A stretch of 64,000 nucleotides of DNA from Nitrospirota bacterium (GCA_024275955.1 JAJRYD010000031.1:31150-95149); one strand, 5' to 3'; positions 24,555 to 33,574 are shown, counted from the stretch's first letter. Notes: generated by a model not told the origin, from the letters alone. Program-made: numbers and translations.

Positions 24555-25381
24555 TTCCCGCCTTCCGTAATACCAGCGAAATCTATGATGCTTCCGTAAT
24601 AGAGAGAAGGGTCGGATTCGTACATATCGACATGTCCGGCATTTTCGAATGTTACAAACTTTTTTGGTTCGTTTGCTTCCTCAAACAGTTTTAGCGAGTG
24701 GCGGTAATTTATTACGTTGTCGTTTTTGCCGTGAATGAGAAGAAGAGGGACCTTTAGTTTTTTTATTTCTAGCCCGTTATTAAGGGCGGATGATGCCAGT
24801 ATCCATATAGGCAGAGGCGAAAAGATATCTTTTGCAATTTCTTTAATGGAGTAGAAACAGCCTTCCATTATTACTCCGGCAGATTCGCGCATATTCGCAA
24901 GCTTTAGCGCCGGCGCGCCTCCGAGAGACTGCCCGATGATGATTATATTCTCAGGCCCAACCCCTTTTTTGTTTATCATAAAATCGTACGCCGCTAAACT
25001 ATCTTCCACTATCCCGTCTTTAGTGGGGTTTCCTTCGCTTTTTCCATAACCGCGAAAGTCGAAAATAAAGACTGCGAAGCGGTGTTCAAGATACCCTTTT
25101 ATTACGGGAAGCCTGTCGGAGATGTTTCCGGCATTGCCATGAATGTAGAGAATCGTTTTGCCGTTGCTGTTTGCCGAATTGAAAAACCAGCCATGTATTT
25201 TTTCTTTATCTGTTCCGACTTCAAGAAAGATATCTTCCGCCGTAAGGCCGATATCTTTAGGCAGGATGGTAAAATCTTTATCGGGGTAGAAAAGAGCTTT
25301 CGACTCGTACCATCTGCCGAAAATGAACATAAGAGTGACAGCAATAAAAATAGCCGAGATAGTATCTACTCCGTACCGCAT
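24551..25381 (-). CDS. Membrane-anchored alpha/beta hydrolase
   Basis: This 276-residue protein has an N-terminal membrane helix (about residues 8-23) followed by an alpha/beta-hydrolase fold. ILYIHGNAGN forms the oxyanion region, the nucleophile Ser is in IIGQSLGGAPAL, and the acid/His pair is suggested by LLLIHGKNDNV and ENAGHVDMYE. It resembles the Bem46/YfhR group with unknown substrate. It is the first gene of the operon leading into DUF1538, P-II, CBS and PQ-loop genes, joined by a 4-base overlap. Confidence 0.82.
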   Translation of the reverse strand: MRYGVDTISAIFIAVTLMFIFGRWYESKALFYPDKDFTILPKDIGLTAEDIFLEVGTDKEKIHGWFFNSANSNGKTILYIHGNAGNISDRLPVIKGYLEHRFAVFIFDFRGYGKSEGNPTKDGIVEDSLAAYDFMINKKGVGPENIIIIGQSLGGAPALKLANMRESAGVIMEGCFYSIKEIAKDIFSPLPIWILASSALNNGLEIKKLKVPLLLIHGKNDNVINYRHSLKLFEEANEPKKFVTFENAGHVDMYESDPSLYYGSIIDFAGITEGGK

Positions 25382-25628
25382 CCGTCAATAGTACTCCATT
25401 CCACACCTGCATTGCGGGTTTGCTTCTTGCAGGCGGCCACGCAAGGGCGTGGAGCGAGTAGTCGCAATGCGGAAGATATGGTTTGTAGAAATTCTATAGA
25501 ATCTTTGGCAACCGCACAGTCGCCGCCTTTGGCTCTGTTCTCTCTGGTTTCTCGCCTGCGAGATGCGCATCACCTGCAAGGTGTCAGGAACAGGTAGAAT
25601 TGCCAGCCTGCTTATCGTTAGGCTATAG
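25382..25628. other. Intergenic region with short palindromes
   Basis: No gene is visible between the hydrolase start and MITE copy C. CCACGC-AAGG-GCGTGG at 25437-25452 is a perfect 6-base-pair hairpin; a 19-base sequence beginning there recurs at 46723-46741 with one difference. Further short palindromic stretches follow near 25555-25590. The region must contain the promoter of the hydrolase operon on the minus strand, which I could not pinpoint. Confidence 0.4.
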
Positions 25629-25758
25629 GAGCCTGTTGCCGAATGAGATAAATTTGATTTTTCTACAAATTACCAATCTCTAAAGGCTTTATTTTTAAGA
25701 AGTTGGAAAATGAACTTCTTCTTAAAATTCTCAAAAAAACTCTTTTGGAAACAGTCCC
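25629..25758 (-). mobile_element. MITE-like element, copy C
   Basis: This copy is inverted relative to A and B: GAGCCTGTTGCC at the left end and GGAAACAGTCCC at the right. It is flanked by the 5-base direct repeat TATAG (25624-25628 and 25759-25763). The left tip carries a one-base difference from the GGGGCTGTTGCC consensus. It lies about 90 bases upstream of proB and could influence its transcription. A short frame starting inside it is not considered a gene. Confidence 0.85.
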
Positions 25759-25850
25759 TATAGGTATAGTCTTTGTCGGCAATGACAAGATAGAGCGTTG
25801 CCTCATTCACCAGCGCCTCACCTGTGAGGTGTGTGGTAGGCTGTTTTGTT

Positions 25851-26996
25851 ATGAGTATGGAAAAAAGGCTCGGTATTCTGGAAGGGATAAAGAGGGTCGT
25901 TATAAAGATAGGGAGCGGCGTTTTAAGCTCTGGCGATGGGAGAGGCCTGTCGGTTGAAACTTTGGAGAGACTTGTAGGCGATATCTGCCACCTAGAGGCG
26001 GATCGCCGGTTTCAGGTTGTTCTTGTTGCCTCTGGGGCGGTGATGGCAGGTTCCCGCATGCTTAGCCTTAAACAGGAGCATCTCTCTATCCCTATCAAAC
26101 AGGCTTGTGCGGCGGTAGGACAGGTGAAGCTGATAAACAGTTTCGATGCCGCTTTTGCAGGGAGAGGCAAGAAGGTAGGGCAGATACTTCTTACCCACGA
26201 TGATATTTCCAACAGAAGGCGATACCTGAACGCTAGAAATACGATGACCTCTCTTTTTAACCTCGGCGTTTTGCCGGTTATAAATGAAAACGATTCGGCG
26301 GCGGTGCATGAGATAAAGTTTGGCGACAACGACACACTCGCCGCTATGGTTACTTCTATAGCCGATGCCGACCTTTTGCTGATACTCTCCGACGTTGACG
26401 GCCTTTTTGACAGCGACCCGAACAAAAACAGCTCTGCGAAACTTATCGAAGATGTCTCGGACATAGACGACGATATAAAATTGATTGCCGGAGAGAGCAG
26501 TTCTACCACAGGCGTTGGAGGAATGAAGTCTAAAATTATCGCGGCGCAGACAGCTTGCGTCTACGGCATCCCTACATGGATTATCAGCGGGAAGGCAAAA
26601 GACTCCATAGCACGCGCGCTTAGGGAGGGGAAAGGTGGAACCTTTTTCCATCCGCGTGAAAAGAAAGTTGCCAGACGAAAGCATTGGATAGGGCATATAC
26701 TAAAACCGAGCGGCAGGCTACTGCTGGACGATGGCGCGAAAAAGGCTGTAATAGACAGCGGAAAATCGCTACTGCCTTCCGGCATTAAACATGTTGATGG
26801 AAGGTTCGAATCGGGCGAGTCGGTTTCGCTTATAGGGGAGGATGGAAAGGAGTTTGCTAGGGGGCTTGTAAACTACCATGCTTTTGAACTGGAGAAGATA
26901 AAAGGAAAGAGGTCGGATAAAATAGAGGCTCTGCTCGGCTACAAATCGTACGACGAGGTTATACATAGGGACGACCTTGTGCTGACAGGTTTTTAA
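25851..26996 (+). CDS. proB: Glutamate 5-kinase
   Basis: This 381-residue enzyme phosphorylates glutamate in the first step of proline synthesis. The amino-acid-kinase domain shows VVIKIGSGVL, LVASGAVMAG, PVINENDSAAV and TTGVGGMKSKI. A C-terminal PUA domain follows from about residue 285. ATG at 25851 is preferred because the conserved core begins soon after; an ATG two codons later is equally possible. It is followed directly by proA, giving the usual proBA pair for glutamyl phosphate channelling. Confidence 0.93.
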   Translation: MSMEKRLGILEGIKRVVIKIGSGVLSSGDGRGLSVETLERLVGDICHLEADRRFQVVLVASGAVMAGSRMLSLKQEHLSIPIKQACAAVGQVKLINSFDAAFAGRGKKVGQILLTHDDISNRRRYLNARNTMTSLFNLGVLPVINENDSAAVHEIKFGDNDTLAAMVTSIADADLLLILSDVDGLFDSDPNKNSSAKLIEDVSDIDDDIKLIAGESSSTTGVGGMKSKIIAAQTACVYGIPTWIISGKAKDSIARALREGKGGTFFHPREKKVARRKHWIGHILKPSGRLLLDDGAKKAVIDSGKSLLPSGIKHVDGRFESGESVSLIGEDGKEFARGLVNYHAFELEKIKGKRSDKIEALLGYKSYDEVIHRDDLVLTGF

Positions 26997-27016
26997 GTAA
27001 CAGCTTGGAGACAGGT

Positions 27017-28258
27017 ATGGATATTGAAGAGGTAGGGAAAAAGGCTAGAAAGGCGGCGCGCCTGTTGGCGCTTCTTGATTCCAAAGCGAAAAATAGGGCG
27101 CTGGAGCTTATGGCCGGCTCGCTTGTAAAAAATGCTGAAACTATAATATCGGAAAACGGCAAAGATATAGCCCTAGCCGAAAAGAATAACCTTACCCCCG
27201 CGATGATAGACAGGCTTATCCTGAACACGAAGAGAATAGAAGATATCGCCGAAGGTATACGGCAGATAATATCTCTTGCAGATCCTGTAGGCAAGGTTTA
27301 TGACAAGAAGGTTAGGCCCAATGGGCTAAAGGTTGCGAGGGTTAGAATACCTATAGGTGTTTTTGGGATAATTTACGAGTCTCGTCCGAATGTTACCGCC
27401 GATGCCGCCGCGCTTTGTCTAAAGTCCGGCAACGCAGTTATTTTACGGGGCGGGAAGGAAGCGTTTCACTCTAACATGGCGATAGCCTCTGCTCTTTCCT
27501 CTTCGCTAAAGGAGGCTCGTCTGCCGGAAGATGCTATACAGTTTATAGATACGACCGACCGTAGCGCCGTGCTTGGCATGTTGAAGATGAACAGGTATAT
27601 AGATATCATAATTCCGCGCGGCGGATCTGAGCTTATACGCTTTGTTTCGGAAAACTCTACCATTCCTGTAGTGAAGCATGATGCTGGCATCTGCTCTGTT
27701 TATATAGACGAAGGGGCCGATTTTGAAAAGGCTAAAAATATAGCGGTAAATTCTAAGGTACAAAGGCCCGGTGTCTGCAACTCAGCCGAAACTTTGCTGG
27801 TGCATTCTGCTTGGGCATCTAATCTGCCGAAACTTATGGAAGCTTTTGAGGCCGAAGGGGTAGAAATCCGAGGATGCGAAAGAACGGTAGAAGCATACCG
27901 ATCCGCAACGCGCGCGACAGATGAAGATTGGGATTCCGAATACCTTGCGCTTGTGATGGCGGTTAAGATGGTCGATTCGATGGAAGAGGCTATAGACCAT
28001 ATCGAAAACCACGGCTCGCATCATACCGATGTGATTGTCACCGAATCTGATGAAAGGGCCGAGCAGTTTGTAAAGGCTGTAGATTCATCGGCGGTAATCG
28101 TGAACGCCTCTACAAGGTTTAACGATGGGGGGCAGTTCGGTCTTGGTGCCGAGATGGGGATAAGCACCCAGAAACTGCATTGCAGAGGCCCTATGGGGCT
28201 TGAAGAGCTTACCACCTACAAGTTCGTCGCTACCGGCAACGGGCAGGTTAGGGGCTAG
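27017..28258 (+). CDS. proA: Gamma-glutamyl phosphate reductase
   Basis: This 413-residue enzyme of the aldehyde dehydrogenase fold reduces glutamyl-5-phosphate with NADPH in proline synthesis. Visible are the N-terminal helices, PIGVFGIIYESRPNVT, and the catalytic cysteine in QRPGVCNSAETLL. The C-terminal GPMGLEELTTYK is a strong family signature. ATG at 27017 is chosen because GGAG lies six bases upstream; a TTG at 27005 would add four residues. It lies 20 bases after proB and is followed at once by nadD, so one transcript is likely. Confidence 0.94.
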   Translation: MDIEEVGKKARKAARLLALLDSKAKNRALELMAGSLVKNAETIISENGKDIALAEKNNLTPAMIDRLILNTKRIEDIAEGIRQIISLADPVGKVYDKKVRPNGLKVARVRIPIGVFGIIYESRPNVTADAAALCLKSGNAVILRGGKEAFHSNMAIASALSSSLKEARLPEDAIQFIDTTDRSAVLGMLKMNRYIDIIIPRGGSELIRFVSENSTIPVVKHDAGICSVYIDEGADFEKAKNIAVNSKVQRPGVCNSAETLLVHSAWASNLPKLMEAFEAEGVEIRGCERTVEAYRSATRATDEDWDSEYLALVMAVKMVDSMEEAIDHIENHGSHHTDVIVTESDERAEQFVKAVDSSAVIVNASTRFNDGGQFGLGAEMGISTQKLHCRGPMGLEELTTYKFVATGNGQVRG

Positions 28259-28260
28259 AT

Positions 28261-28914
28261 TTGAAAACAGGCATCTTTGGGGGGATGTTTGATCCTGTCC
28301 ATCTGGGGCATATCAACTGCGCGGAATATTCGGCATCTCTTTTTAATCTCGACAAGGTGATATTTATGCCGACAGCCAATCCGCCTCACAAGTATAGCTC
28401 TTCCGCCAGCGGTGAGCAGAGATACGAAATGTTAAAGATAGCGACTGCCGGCAACAGGTTGTTCGAGGTATCAAAAATGGAGCTGGAGAGGGGGGGAACG
28501 AGCTATACTATCGACACAGTAGAGGCGGTTTTGAAAGATAATTCGGGTGAGCTTTTTTTTATTCTTGGGATAGATGCCTTTGGTGATATCTGTTCGTGGA
28601 AAAAGTCTGATAAGCTTTTGAAGCTGTCCAATTTTATCGTTATGGCAAGGCCCGGATGGGAAGAAGGAGAGATAATGGCAAAACTTGAGAGTGGTTTTAA
28701 TGTTGATGTACCGCGGTTCACAAAAACTACAAAGAGCAGATGGCCCGCCTTTCAGTACGAAGGTTCAGGTTTTTCAATATTTTTTTGCTCGCCTTTTTGG
28801 CTTGACATTTCTTCGTCGATGGTCAGGAAGTTTTTAAAGAGAGGCGACAGCGTGAAAAAAATTGTTCCAGAAGCGGTAGAACAATATATTATAGACGCAG
28901 GAGTGTATAGTTAA
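28261..28914 (+). CDS. nadD: Nicotinate-nucleotide adenylyltransferase
   Basis: This 217-residue enzyme joins nicotinate mononucleotide and ATP in NAD synthesis. It has the nucleotidyltransferase motif GGMFDPVHLGH at the N-terminus, the FILGIDAFGDICSWK segment near residue 100 and the C-terminal ISSSMVRKFLKRG motif (an ISxTxxR variant). It starts with TTG two bases after the proA stop and its stop overlaps the rsfS start (TAATG). The proBA-nadD-rsfS order is common in Gram-negative genomes. Confidence 0.92.
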   Translation: MKTGIFGGMFDPVHLGHINCAEYSASLFNLDKVIFMPTANPPHKYSSSASGEQRYEMLKIATAGNRLFEVSKMELERGGTSYTIDTVEAVLKDNSGELFFILGIDAFGDICSWKKSDKLLKLSNFIVMARPGWEEGEIMAKLESGFNVDVPRFTKTTKSRWPAFQYEGSGFSIFFCSPFWLDISSSMVRKFLKRGDSVKKIVPEAVEQYIIDAGVYS

Positions 28915-29321
28915 TGCAGGCGGTTACTGCGACGGGAGAGCCTGACAGTAAGCGAGTCGCTTGCTTGAGCCTTTGCCGTAACGCGCTTTTAGAGAAAAAG
29001 GCCGAGAAAGTCGTAGTTCTCGACCTTCGAGGGGTTTCCTCTATGGCAGATTTTTTTATAATCTGTCATGGGTCGTCCTCGCGGCAGGTGACGGCGATTT
29101 CTGATAGCTTGGAAAAGGCTGTCCGAAATAGCGGTATGAAAAATTATCATACCGAGGGTCAAAGAGGCGGCAGATGGGTGCTTGTTGATTTAGGTGATAT
29201 AGTAGTGCATGTGTTCAGCGAGGATGCTCGGGAGTTTTACGCGCTCGAAAAGCTGTGGGTTGACGCGCGGGAACTTAAGAGCAGTGAAATGAACGGAATT
29301 GGAGTGAATGATGAACAGTAA
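28914..29321 (+). CDS. rsfS: Ribosomal silencing factor RsfS
   Basis: This 135-residue protein binds ribosomal protein L14 and blocks joining of the subunits in starvation. Family marks are VVVLDLRGVSSMADFFIICHG, GQRGGRWVLVDLGDIVVHVF and the C-terminal REFYALEKLW. Its ATG overlaps the nadD stop. Its end overlaps the start of the DksA/TraR-type gene by 14 bases, so the three genes are translationally coupled. Length is normal. Confidence 0.94.
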   Translation: MQAVTATGEPDSKRVACLSLCRNALLEKKAEKVVVLDLRGVSSMADFFIICHGSSSRQVTAISDSLEKAVRNSGMKNYHTEGQRGGRWVLVDLGDIVVHVFSEDAREFYALEKLWVDARELKSSEMNGIGVNDEQ

Positions 29322-29682
29322 AGAACTGAGCTTTTTAAAGTCTAAGCTTCTTACCGCGCGAAGGGAGCTTCTTGAAGGTGTTGCAAAGGTGCAGGAACAT
29401 TCTAACGAAGAGTTTAAGGGCGATCTGCCGGATCTTACCGACGAGGCTTCCCGCACTTATAACCGGCAGGTAATGCTTTCGATAGGCGAAGTTGACAGAC
29501 AACAGATTAAGCTGGTCGAGGAGGCACTAGAGCGTATCGAGAGCGGATCGGACGGAGGCTACGGTGTCTGCATAGACTGCGAGGAAGATATCCCATACAA
29601 AAGGCTTGAAGCGGCTCCTTATGTAAAGCGCTGTGTGGAGTGTAAAGAGGCCTGGGAGGAGAGTCTGAAGGCGGAGCAGTGA
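29308..29682 (+). CDS. DksA/TraR-type zinc-finger protein
   Basis: This 124-residue protein has an N-terminal helical hairpin and a four-cysteine zinc finger (GVCIDCEEDIPYKRLEAAP then RCVECK), the DksA/TraR arrangement. Such proteins bind in the RNA polymerase secondary channel and modulate rRNA and stress promoters. The hairpin tip has acidic residues (LPDLTDEASRTY) as expected. It follows rsfS with a 14-base overlap. Two start codons are adjacent (ATGATG at 29308). True DksA versus a shorter relative cannot be decided from length alone. Confidence 0.85.
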   Translation: MMNSKELSFLKSKLLTARRELLEGVAKVQEHSNEEFKGDLPDLTDEASRTYNRQVMLSIGEVDRQQIKLVEEALERIESGSDGGYGVCIDCEEDIPYKRLEAAPYVKRCVECKEAWEESLKAEQ

Positions 29683-29695
29683 CTCTAAGGAGTAG

Positions 29696-31006
29696 ATGAT
29701 TTTCCGTTTACTTGTTCCTCTAATTCTTGCTTTTTCTTTTATCCTTTATCTGGGGTACCTTAATCCATCGCAGGTTACATTTATCTACGCGCCGGGCCGT
29801 TCGATGGAGATGCCTTATGTAGTGCTACTACTCTTGTCGGCTTTTGCCGGAGTTTTCTGCCTTGGCCTGTTTCTCACTGTAAGCACGCTTGGTGAATTTT
29901 TGCGCGACATCGGCAGACGGCTGAACAGGAGGAAGCAGGAGAAGGTCGAAAAACTGCTTTTCGATACGAGGATGAAAGTAGAGAGCGGCGAGATGGAAAA
30001 GGCTCTTAAAATAGTGGAAAAAGTTTTTTCAAAAGACTCTAAAAACCTCGAAGCGCTACTGCTTAAAGGAAAGATTCTAAGAGATATAGGAAAAACAAAA
30101 GAAGCTGTAGCTGTCCATTCTCTTGCCCTTGCCCTGTACCCCACAGAAACAGACCTGATACTTCAGCTTAAAGAGGATTATATCTCTGTCGGTCATCTGG
30201 ATGCCGCGTACAAAATGCTTGAGATGGCAAGAGGAAGAAAGCCAGATGATGCCGGCATAATAATTCAGATGAGAGAGATTGCCGAAAAAAAATCGGATTT
30301 AAAGCATGCCGTCGTTCTACAAAGAGAGGCTCTCAAACGCTTAAAGGGGACAGAGCGGATTGGAGACGAAAAACGGAAACTGGCAGAGCTTTACTGTGTT
30401 CACGCCCGCTTTCTTCTTGGCAAGGGCGATGTGAAAGGCTCTAAGGCCGAGCTTCATCTTGCGATGAAATCTTCTCACGGCTTTATTCCCGCTTCTGTTA
30501 TGCTCGCGCGTCTGGCTGTGGAGGAATCGAAAATTAAAGATGCGGAGAAAGTATTAAAAAAAGAGTTCAAGCAGAGTTATTCAATCGCTTTGCTTAGAAT
30601 ACTAGAGGCTATCTATCGGTCAAACGGGCAGGAAGAAAAGATAGAAGATCTTTACGATTGGGGCAGATCGGTTATGGCCAACAGCCCCGATGCCAAGTAC
30701 CTTCTTCTTTTTATCGCTATGGCGCAGATAGAAAAAAGAGATTTCACGCAGGCAAACGGCACGCTTAGCCGTGCCGGCCGGTTTTTTTCCGAGACTGTTC
30801 TATTTCACCTAGCGCTGGGGGTTGTAGAGGCTGGGATGTCGGAAAACGGTTCGCAGGCTCCAGAGCAGTTTGTGAAAGCTCTTGAAATTGAGTGGGAACG
30901 GTTTCTTGAATTCAGGTGTGACAACTGCGGATACGAATCTGCCGATTATTTTATCGTTTGCGATTCATGCGGTAAGTGGAGTAGCGGCGTGGCAAAGTTT
31001 CGGTAA
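29696..31006 (+). CDS. LapA-LapB fusion protein (LPS assembly TPR protein)
   Basis: This 436-residue inner-membrane protein combines two proteins that are separate in E. coli. Residues 1-75 form a LapA/DUF1049-like unit with two membrane helices. Residues 85-400 are a chain of tetratricopeptide repeats as in LapB. The last 30 residues form a rubredoxin-like zinc site (CDNCGYES ... CDSCGKW). LapB controls LpxC turnover and LPS export. The ATG has AAGGAG three bases upstream. It ends the proBA operon, and no lpx gene is adjacent. Confidence 0.78.
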   Translation: MIFRLLVPLILAFSFILYLGYLNPSQVTFIYAPGRSMEMPYVVLLLLSAFAGVFCLGLFLTVSTLGEFLRDIGRRLNRRKQEKVEKLLFDTRMKVESGEMEKALKIVEKVFSKDSKNLEALLLKGKILRDIGKTKEAVAVHSLALALYPTETDLILQLKEDYISVGHLDAAYKMLEMARGRKPDDAGIIIQMREIAEKKSDLKHAVVLQREALKRLKGTERIGDEKRKLAELYCVHARFLLGKGDVKGSKAELHLAMKSSHGFIPASVMLARLAVEESKIKDAEKVLKKEFKQSYSIALLRILEAIYRSNGQEEKIEDLYDWGRSVMANSPDAKYLLLFIAMAQIEKRDFTQANGTLSRAGRFFSETVLFHLALGVVEAGMSENGSQAPEQFVKALEIEWERFLEFRCDNCGYESADYFIVCDSCGKWSSGVAKFR

Positions 31007-31104
31007 AGAAGAGGATGCTATAAAACTCCATATCCTTCACGATAGCGGAGGGACAATCTCCCGCTTAGGGTGGTTCTTGTTGGCAACCGTTCCGTCCCCA
31101 CCGG

Positions 31105-31124
31105 CGCGGGAGGCGCTTCCCGCG
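31105..31124. terminator. Hairpin downstream of the proBA-lapAB operon
   Basis: CGCGGGA at 31105-31111 and TCCCGCG at 31118-31124 form a perfect 7-base-pair stem with a 6-base loop, 98 bases after the end of the LapA-LapB gene. It is GC-rich enough to act in termination, but no T-run follows. A factor-dependent or bidirectional end is possible. Apart from this and MITE copy D I see nothing in the 357-base gap 31007-31363. Confidence 0.4.
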
Positions 31125-31228
31125 GGCGGTAAACAAAATTAAAAAAAATCCAAAGCTGTATGCCATTCACGGGCGGTAGTTGCAAGCTCTGCAAAGGCCG
31201 CCTAAAGAAAAGGGTTTTTATGTTTGAT

Positions 31229-31357
31229 GGGGCTGTTGCCCAGTGAGATGAATTTGATTTCTCTACAAGTCGCCAACCACTAAAGGCTCTATTTTTCAAA
31301 AAGTTAGGAATGAACTTCCCCTTAAAATGCTCAAAAAACTCTTTTAGAAACAGCCCA
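31229..31357 (-). mobile_element. MITE-like element, copy D
   Basis: This 129-base copy reads GGGGCTGTTGCC at its left end and ends GAAACAGCCCA, in the same orientation as copy C. It is flanked by perfect 5-base direct repeats TTGAT (31224-31228 and 31358-31362). The right repeat lies at the very end of the sulfite reductase gene, so the element inserted immediately after that gene's stop codon. Confidence 0.88.
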
Positions 31358-31363
31358 TTGATG

Positions 31364-32011
31364 CTAACGGGCTTTTAAAAACTTTAGCAAGTGGTCGATG
31401 CCGTTTTTCTCCAACAGCCGTCCTAGCCGCACAGACTGCCTGCCGTCTTTTTTAAAATAGGCGATAACTTTTTCTACTATCTCTATCGTCTCCTCTTCTG
31501 TTTTGAATGTGCCTATGCTTTTGGCTATCATAGGTCTCAGGCCGGCGGCGCCCCCGACCATAATTTCGTATCCGTCAGTACATGCCATTATGCCGATATC
31601 TTTTGTAGCCGGTTCACTGCACGAGCGGTGGCACCCGGCTACACCTATTACCAGCTTCGAGGGAACCGGAGCTTTGCGGAATTTTTCGTCGAGTTTAGCC
31701 GCTAGGCTTATTACCGGCTGTTTGAAGTTTTGGCAAAAAGTTTCGGCAGAGCAGAGCTTTACAGGGCGTATATGCTTTGCCTTAAAGTCGTTTGCATCCC
31801 ACCTTAGCTTTTCGGCTTTTTCGCCGCTTAAAGGGCCGGTTTCATCCCATACAAAAACCATCTCCCCGCCCAGCTTTACCGTTTTGGCGCCTTCGTTTTT
31901 AAGCGTTTCCACAAGCTCTAAAAGCTCTCCTATAGAGAATACCCCTTGCGGAATGTAGGGGGAGTAGGTAGTTTTTCTGCCTGTTTTTTTATCTTTTTTA
32001 TTTTCGTCCAT
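31364..32011 (-). CDS. Small siroheme sulfite/nitrite-reductase-type protein
   Basis: This 215-residue protein covers one ferredoxin-like half and one siroheme-4Fe4S half of the sulfite reductase fold. The cluster cysteines appear as CSAETFC and GCHRSC, the usual Cx5C and Cx3C pattern. Monomeric reductases of this size are known in sulfate reducers as assimilatory-type (P590) sulfite reductases. ATG at 32011 is preferred because AAGG lies seven bases upstream; a longer frame begins at 32050. The gene stands alone and its 3' end abuts MITE copy D. Nitrite as substrate is possible. Confidence 0.82.
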   Translation of the reverse strand: MDENKKDKKTGRKTTYSPYIPQGVFSIGELLELVETLKNEGAKTVKLGGEMVFVWDETGPLSGEKAEKLRWDANDFKAKHIRPVKLCSAETFCQNFKQPVISLAAKLDEKFRKAPVPSKLVIGVAGCHRSCSEPATKDIGIMACTDGYEIMVGGAAGLRPMIAKSIGTFKTEEETIEIVEKVIAYFKKDGRQSVRLGRLLEKNGIDHLLKFLKAR

Positions 32012-32248
32012 TTTTTTGCCTTGAGATAATCTATACGGAAAACAGCACAAAAGGAATGATTTATGTCATTTGGGTGGTTTTGGTTGATGTAAGAGCCTCG
32101 CTTTAACCCACAATTTTTTTGCCGTCTGATTGATTTCATTTAAAGAAATATTGGTTCAAACCGTATCAGTGCGGCTTAAGCTCATCATAGATTTTTCGAC
32201 AAAAACAGTTTGAGGAGCGACTGATAAGGTGCATCCCTTTTTATCGGC

Positions 32249-32287
32249 AAGGAACTTTAGTTCCTTAATCATAGGCTCTGGGAGCCT
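32249..32287. terminator. Paired hairpins downstream of hisS
   Basis: AAGGAACT-TT-AGTTCCTT at 32249-32266 is a perfect 8-base-pair palindrome, followed by GGCTC-TGG-GAGCC at 32274-32286. Both lie just past the hisS stop on the minus strand and could end the infC-to-hisS transcript. Neither has a strong T-run. The rest of 32012-32293 has no visible gene. Confidence 0.35.
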
Positions 32288-32293
32288 GAGCGG

Positions 32294-33574
32294 TCACCCC
32301 TTACCAGACCATCGTTTAATACGCAGAGCCTTTACCGCGTCATTAATTTTACTTAACGGACACTCTTCCTGCTCTCCAGTAGATAGGTCTTTCACTGTAG
32401 CTATGTTTCTGGAAATTTCATTTTCGCCCAGTATCACGCATACCCCCGCGCCGGATTTACCGGCATTCGCTATCTGTTTTTTTATGCTGGTCTGTTTGTA
32501 GAGGCAGGCGGTTTTAATGCCAAGCTCTCTCAGCCCGCCGGCAATTTTAAATGCTTGGGCCAAAGCATCTTTGCCCTGATGAACTATATAAACATCGGGC
32601 GATTCATCTTCGCCTTTCAGCGAATCGCCGATAGAGCTTATAAGCCTTTCTACGCCGATAGCAAAGCCGATAGCCGGTACCGACGGCCCGCCGGAATCCT
32701 TTACAAGCGAGTCGTACCGCCCTCCGCCGGCTATAGAATTCTGCGCGCCGAGGTTTTCGCCTATCACTTCGAACACTGTGCGGTTGTAATAGTCTAGCCC
32801 TCTTACCATCTTGAGGTTTAGCTCAAACTCAAGCCCGAGGGTTTTTAAGTTTTCCCGCACGCTTGTGAAGTGTGTCCGGCAGTCGCCGCACCAATATTTG
32901 TCTATTGTAGGCGCGTCGGCTATCACCTTAGCGCACGATTCACTTTTGCAGTCTATAACCCGAAGCGGGTTTGCCTTGTACCTCTCCTTACAGTTGTCGC
33001 AAAGAGATTCCTTTTTACCGGAGAGATATTCTACCAGCCCTTTTTTGAACTCCGGCCTACAGTCGCCGCAACCGAGGCTGTTTATAAAAAGTTTTTGCTC
33101 TTTGATGCCTGCTTCTTTTAGTAAAAGCGTGAGAAGGTGTATCACCTCCGCGTCGGCTGTCGGCTCGCCTATGCCGAACAGCTCCGCGCCTATCTGGAAA
33201 AACTGGCGGAAGCGTCCTTTTTGCGGCCGTTCTCTACGGAACATAGGGCCGAAGTAGAAAAGCGGCGTTACAGCGCCTTGCGGGTGGTACATCGAATGTT
33301 CTATGTATGCCCTTACGCACGATGCCGTTCCCTCTGGCCTGAGGGTTAGCGATTCGTTGCCTTGGTCTGCAAATGTGTACATCTCTTTTTGTACTATGTC
33401 GGTTGTCTCGCCGACACCTTTGATGAAAACTTCGCTTTTTTCGAATATAGGCAAAACTATCTCGCGGTAGCCGAAGCGTCTGAAGACGGAGCGCGCCTTT
33501 TTCTCCAGCATGCGCCACTTTGCCGTGTCGCCAGGGAGTATATCTTTTACACCTTTAACCGCTTTTATAACCAT
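32294..33574 (-). CDS. hisS: Histidyl-tRNA synthetase
   Basis: This 426-residue class II synthetase charges tRNA-His. Motif 1 is around VLPIFEKSEVF, motif 2 is RPQKGRFRQFFQIGAE and the histidine-specific loop is LVRGLDYYNRTVFE (here MVRGLDYYNRTVFE). A C-terminal anticodon-binding domain follows. ATG at 33574 (MVIKAVKGVKDILPGD) is the family start; 41 additional in-frame codons upstream are non-coding. It is 192 bases downstream of zapA on the same strand. Confidence 0.94.
   Translation of the reverse strand: MVIKAVKGVKDILPGDTAKWRMLEKKARSVFRRFGYREIVLPIFEKSEVFIKGVGETTDIVQKEMYTFADQGNESLTLRPEGTASCVRAYIEHSMYHPQGAVTPLFYFGPMFRRERPQKGRFRQFFQIGAELFGIGEPTADAEVIHLLTLLLKEAGIKEQKLFINSLGCGDCRPEFKKGLVEYLSGKKESLCDNCKERYKANPLRVIDCKSESCAKVIADAPTIDKYWCGDCRTHFTSVRENLKTLGLEFELNLKMVRGLDYYNRTVFEVIGENLGAQNSIAGGGRYDSLVKDSGGPSVPAIGFAIGVERLISSIGDSLKGEDESPDVYIVHQGKDALAQAFKIAGGLRELGIKTACLYKQTSIKKQIANAGKSGAGVCVILGENEISRNIATVKDLSTGEQEECPLSKINDAVKALRIKRWSGKG

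Noticed and set aside
25703..25957. Frame of 84 codons beginning inside MITE copy C
   Set aside because: It crosses the start of proB in another frame; the apparent start lies in the mobile element.
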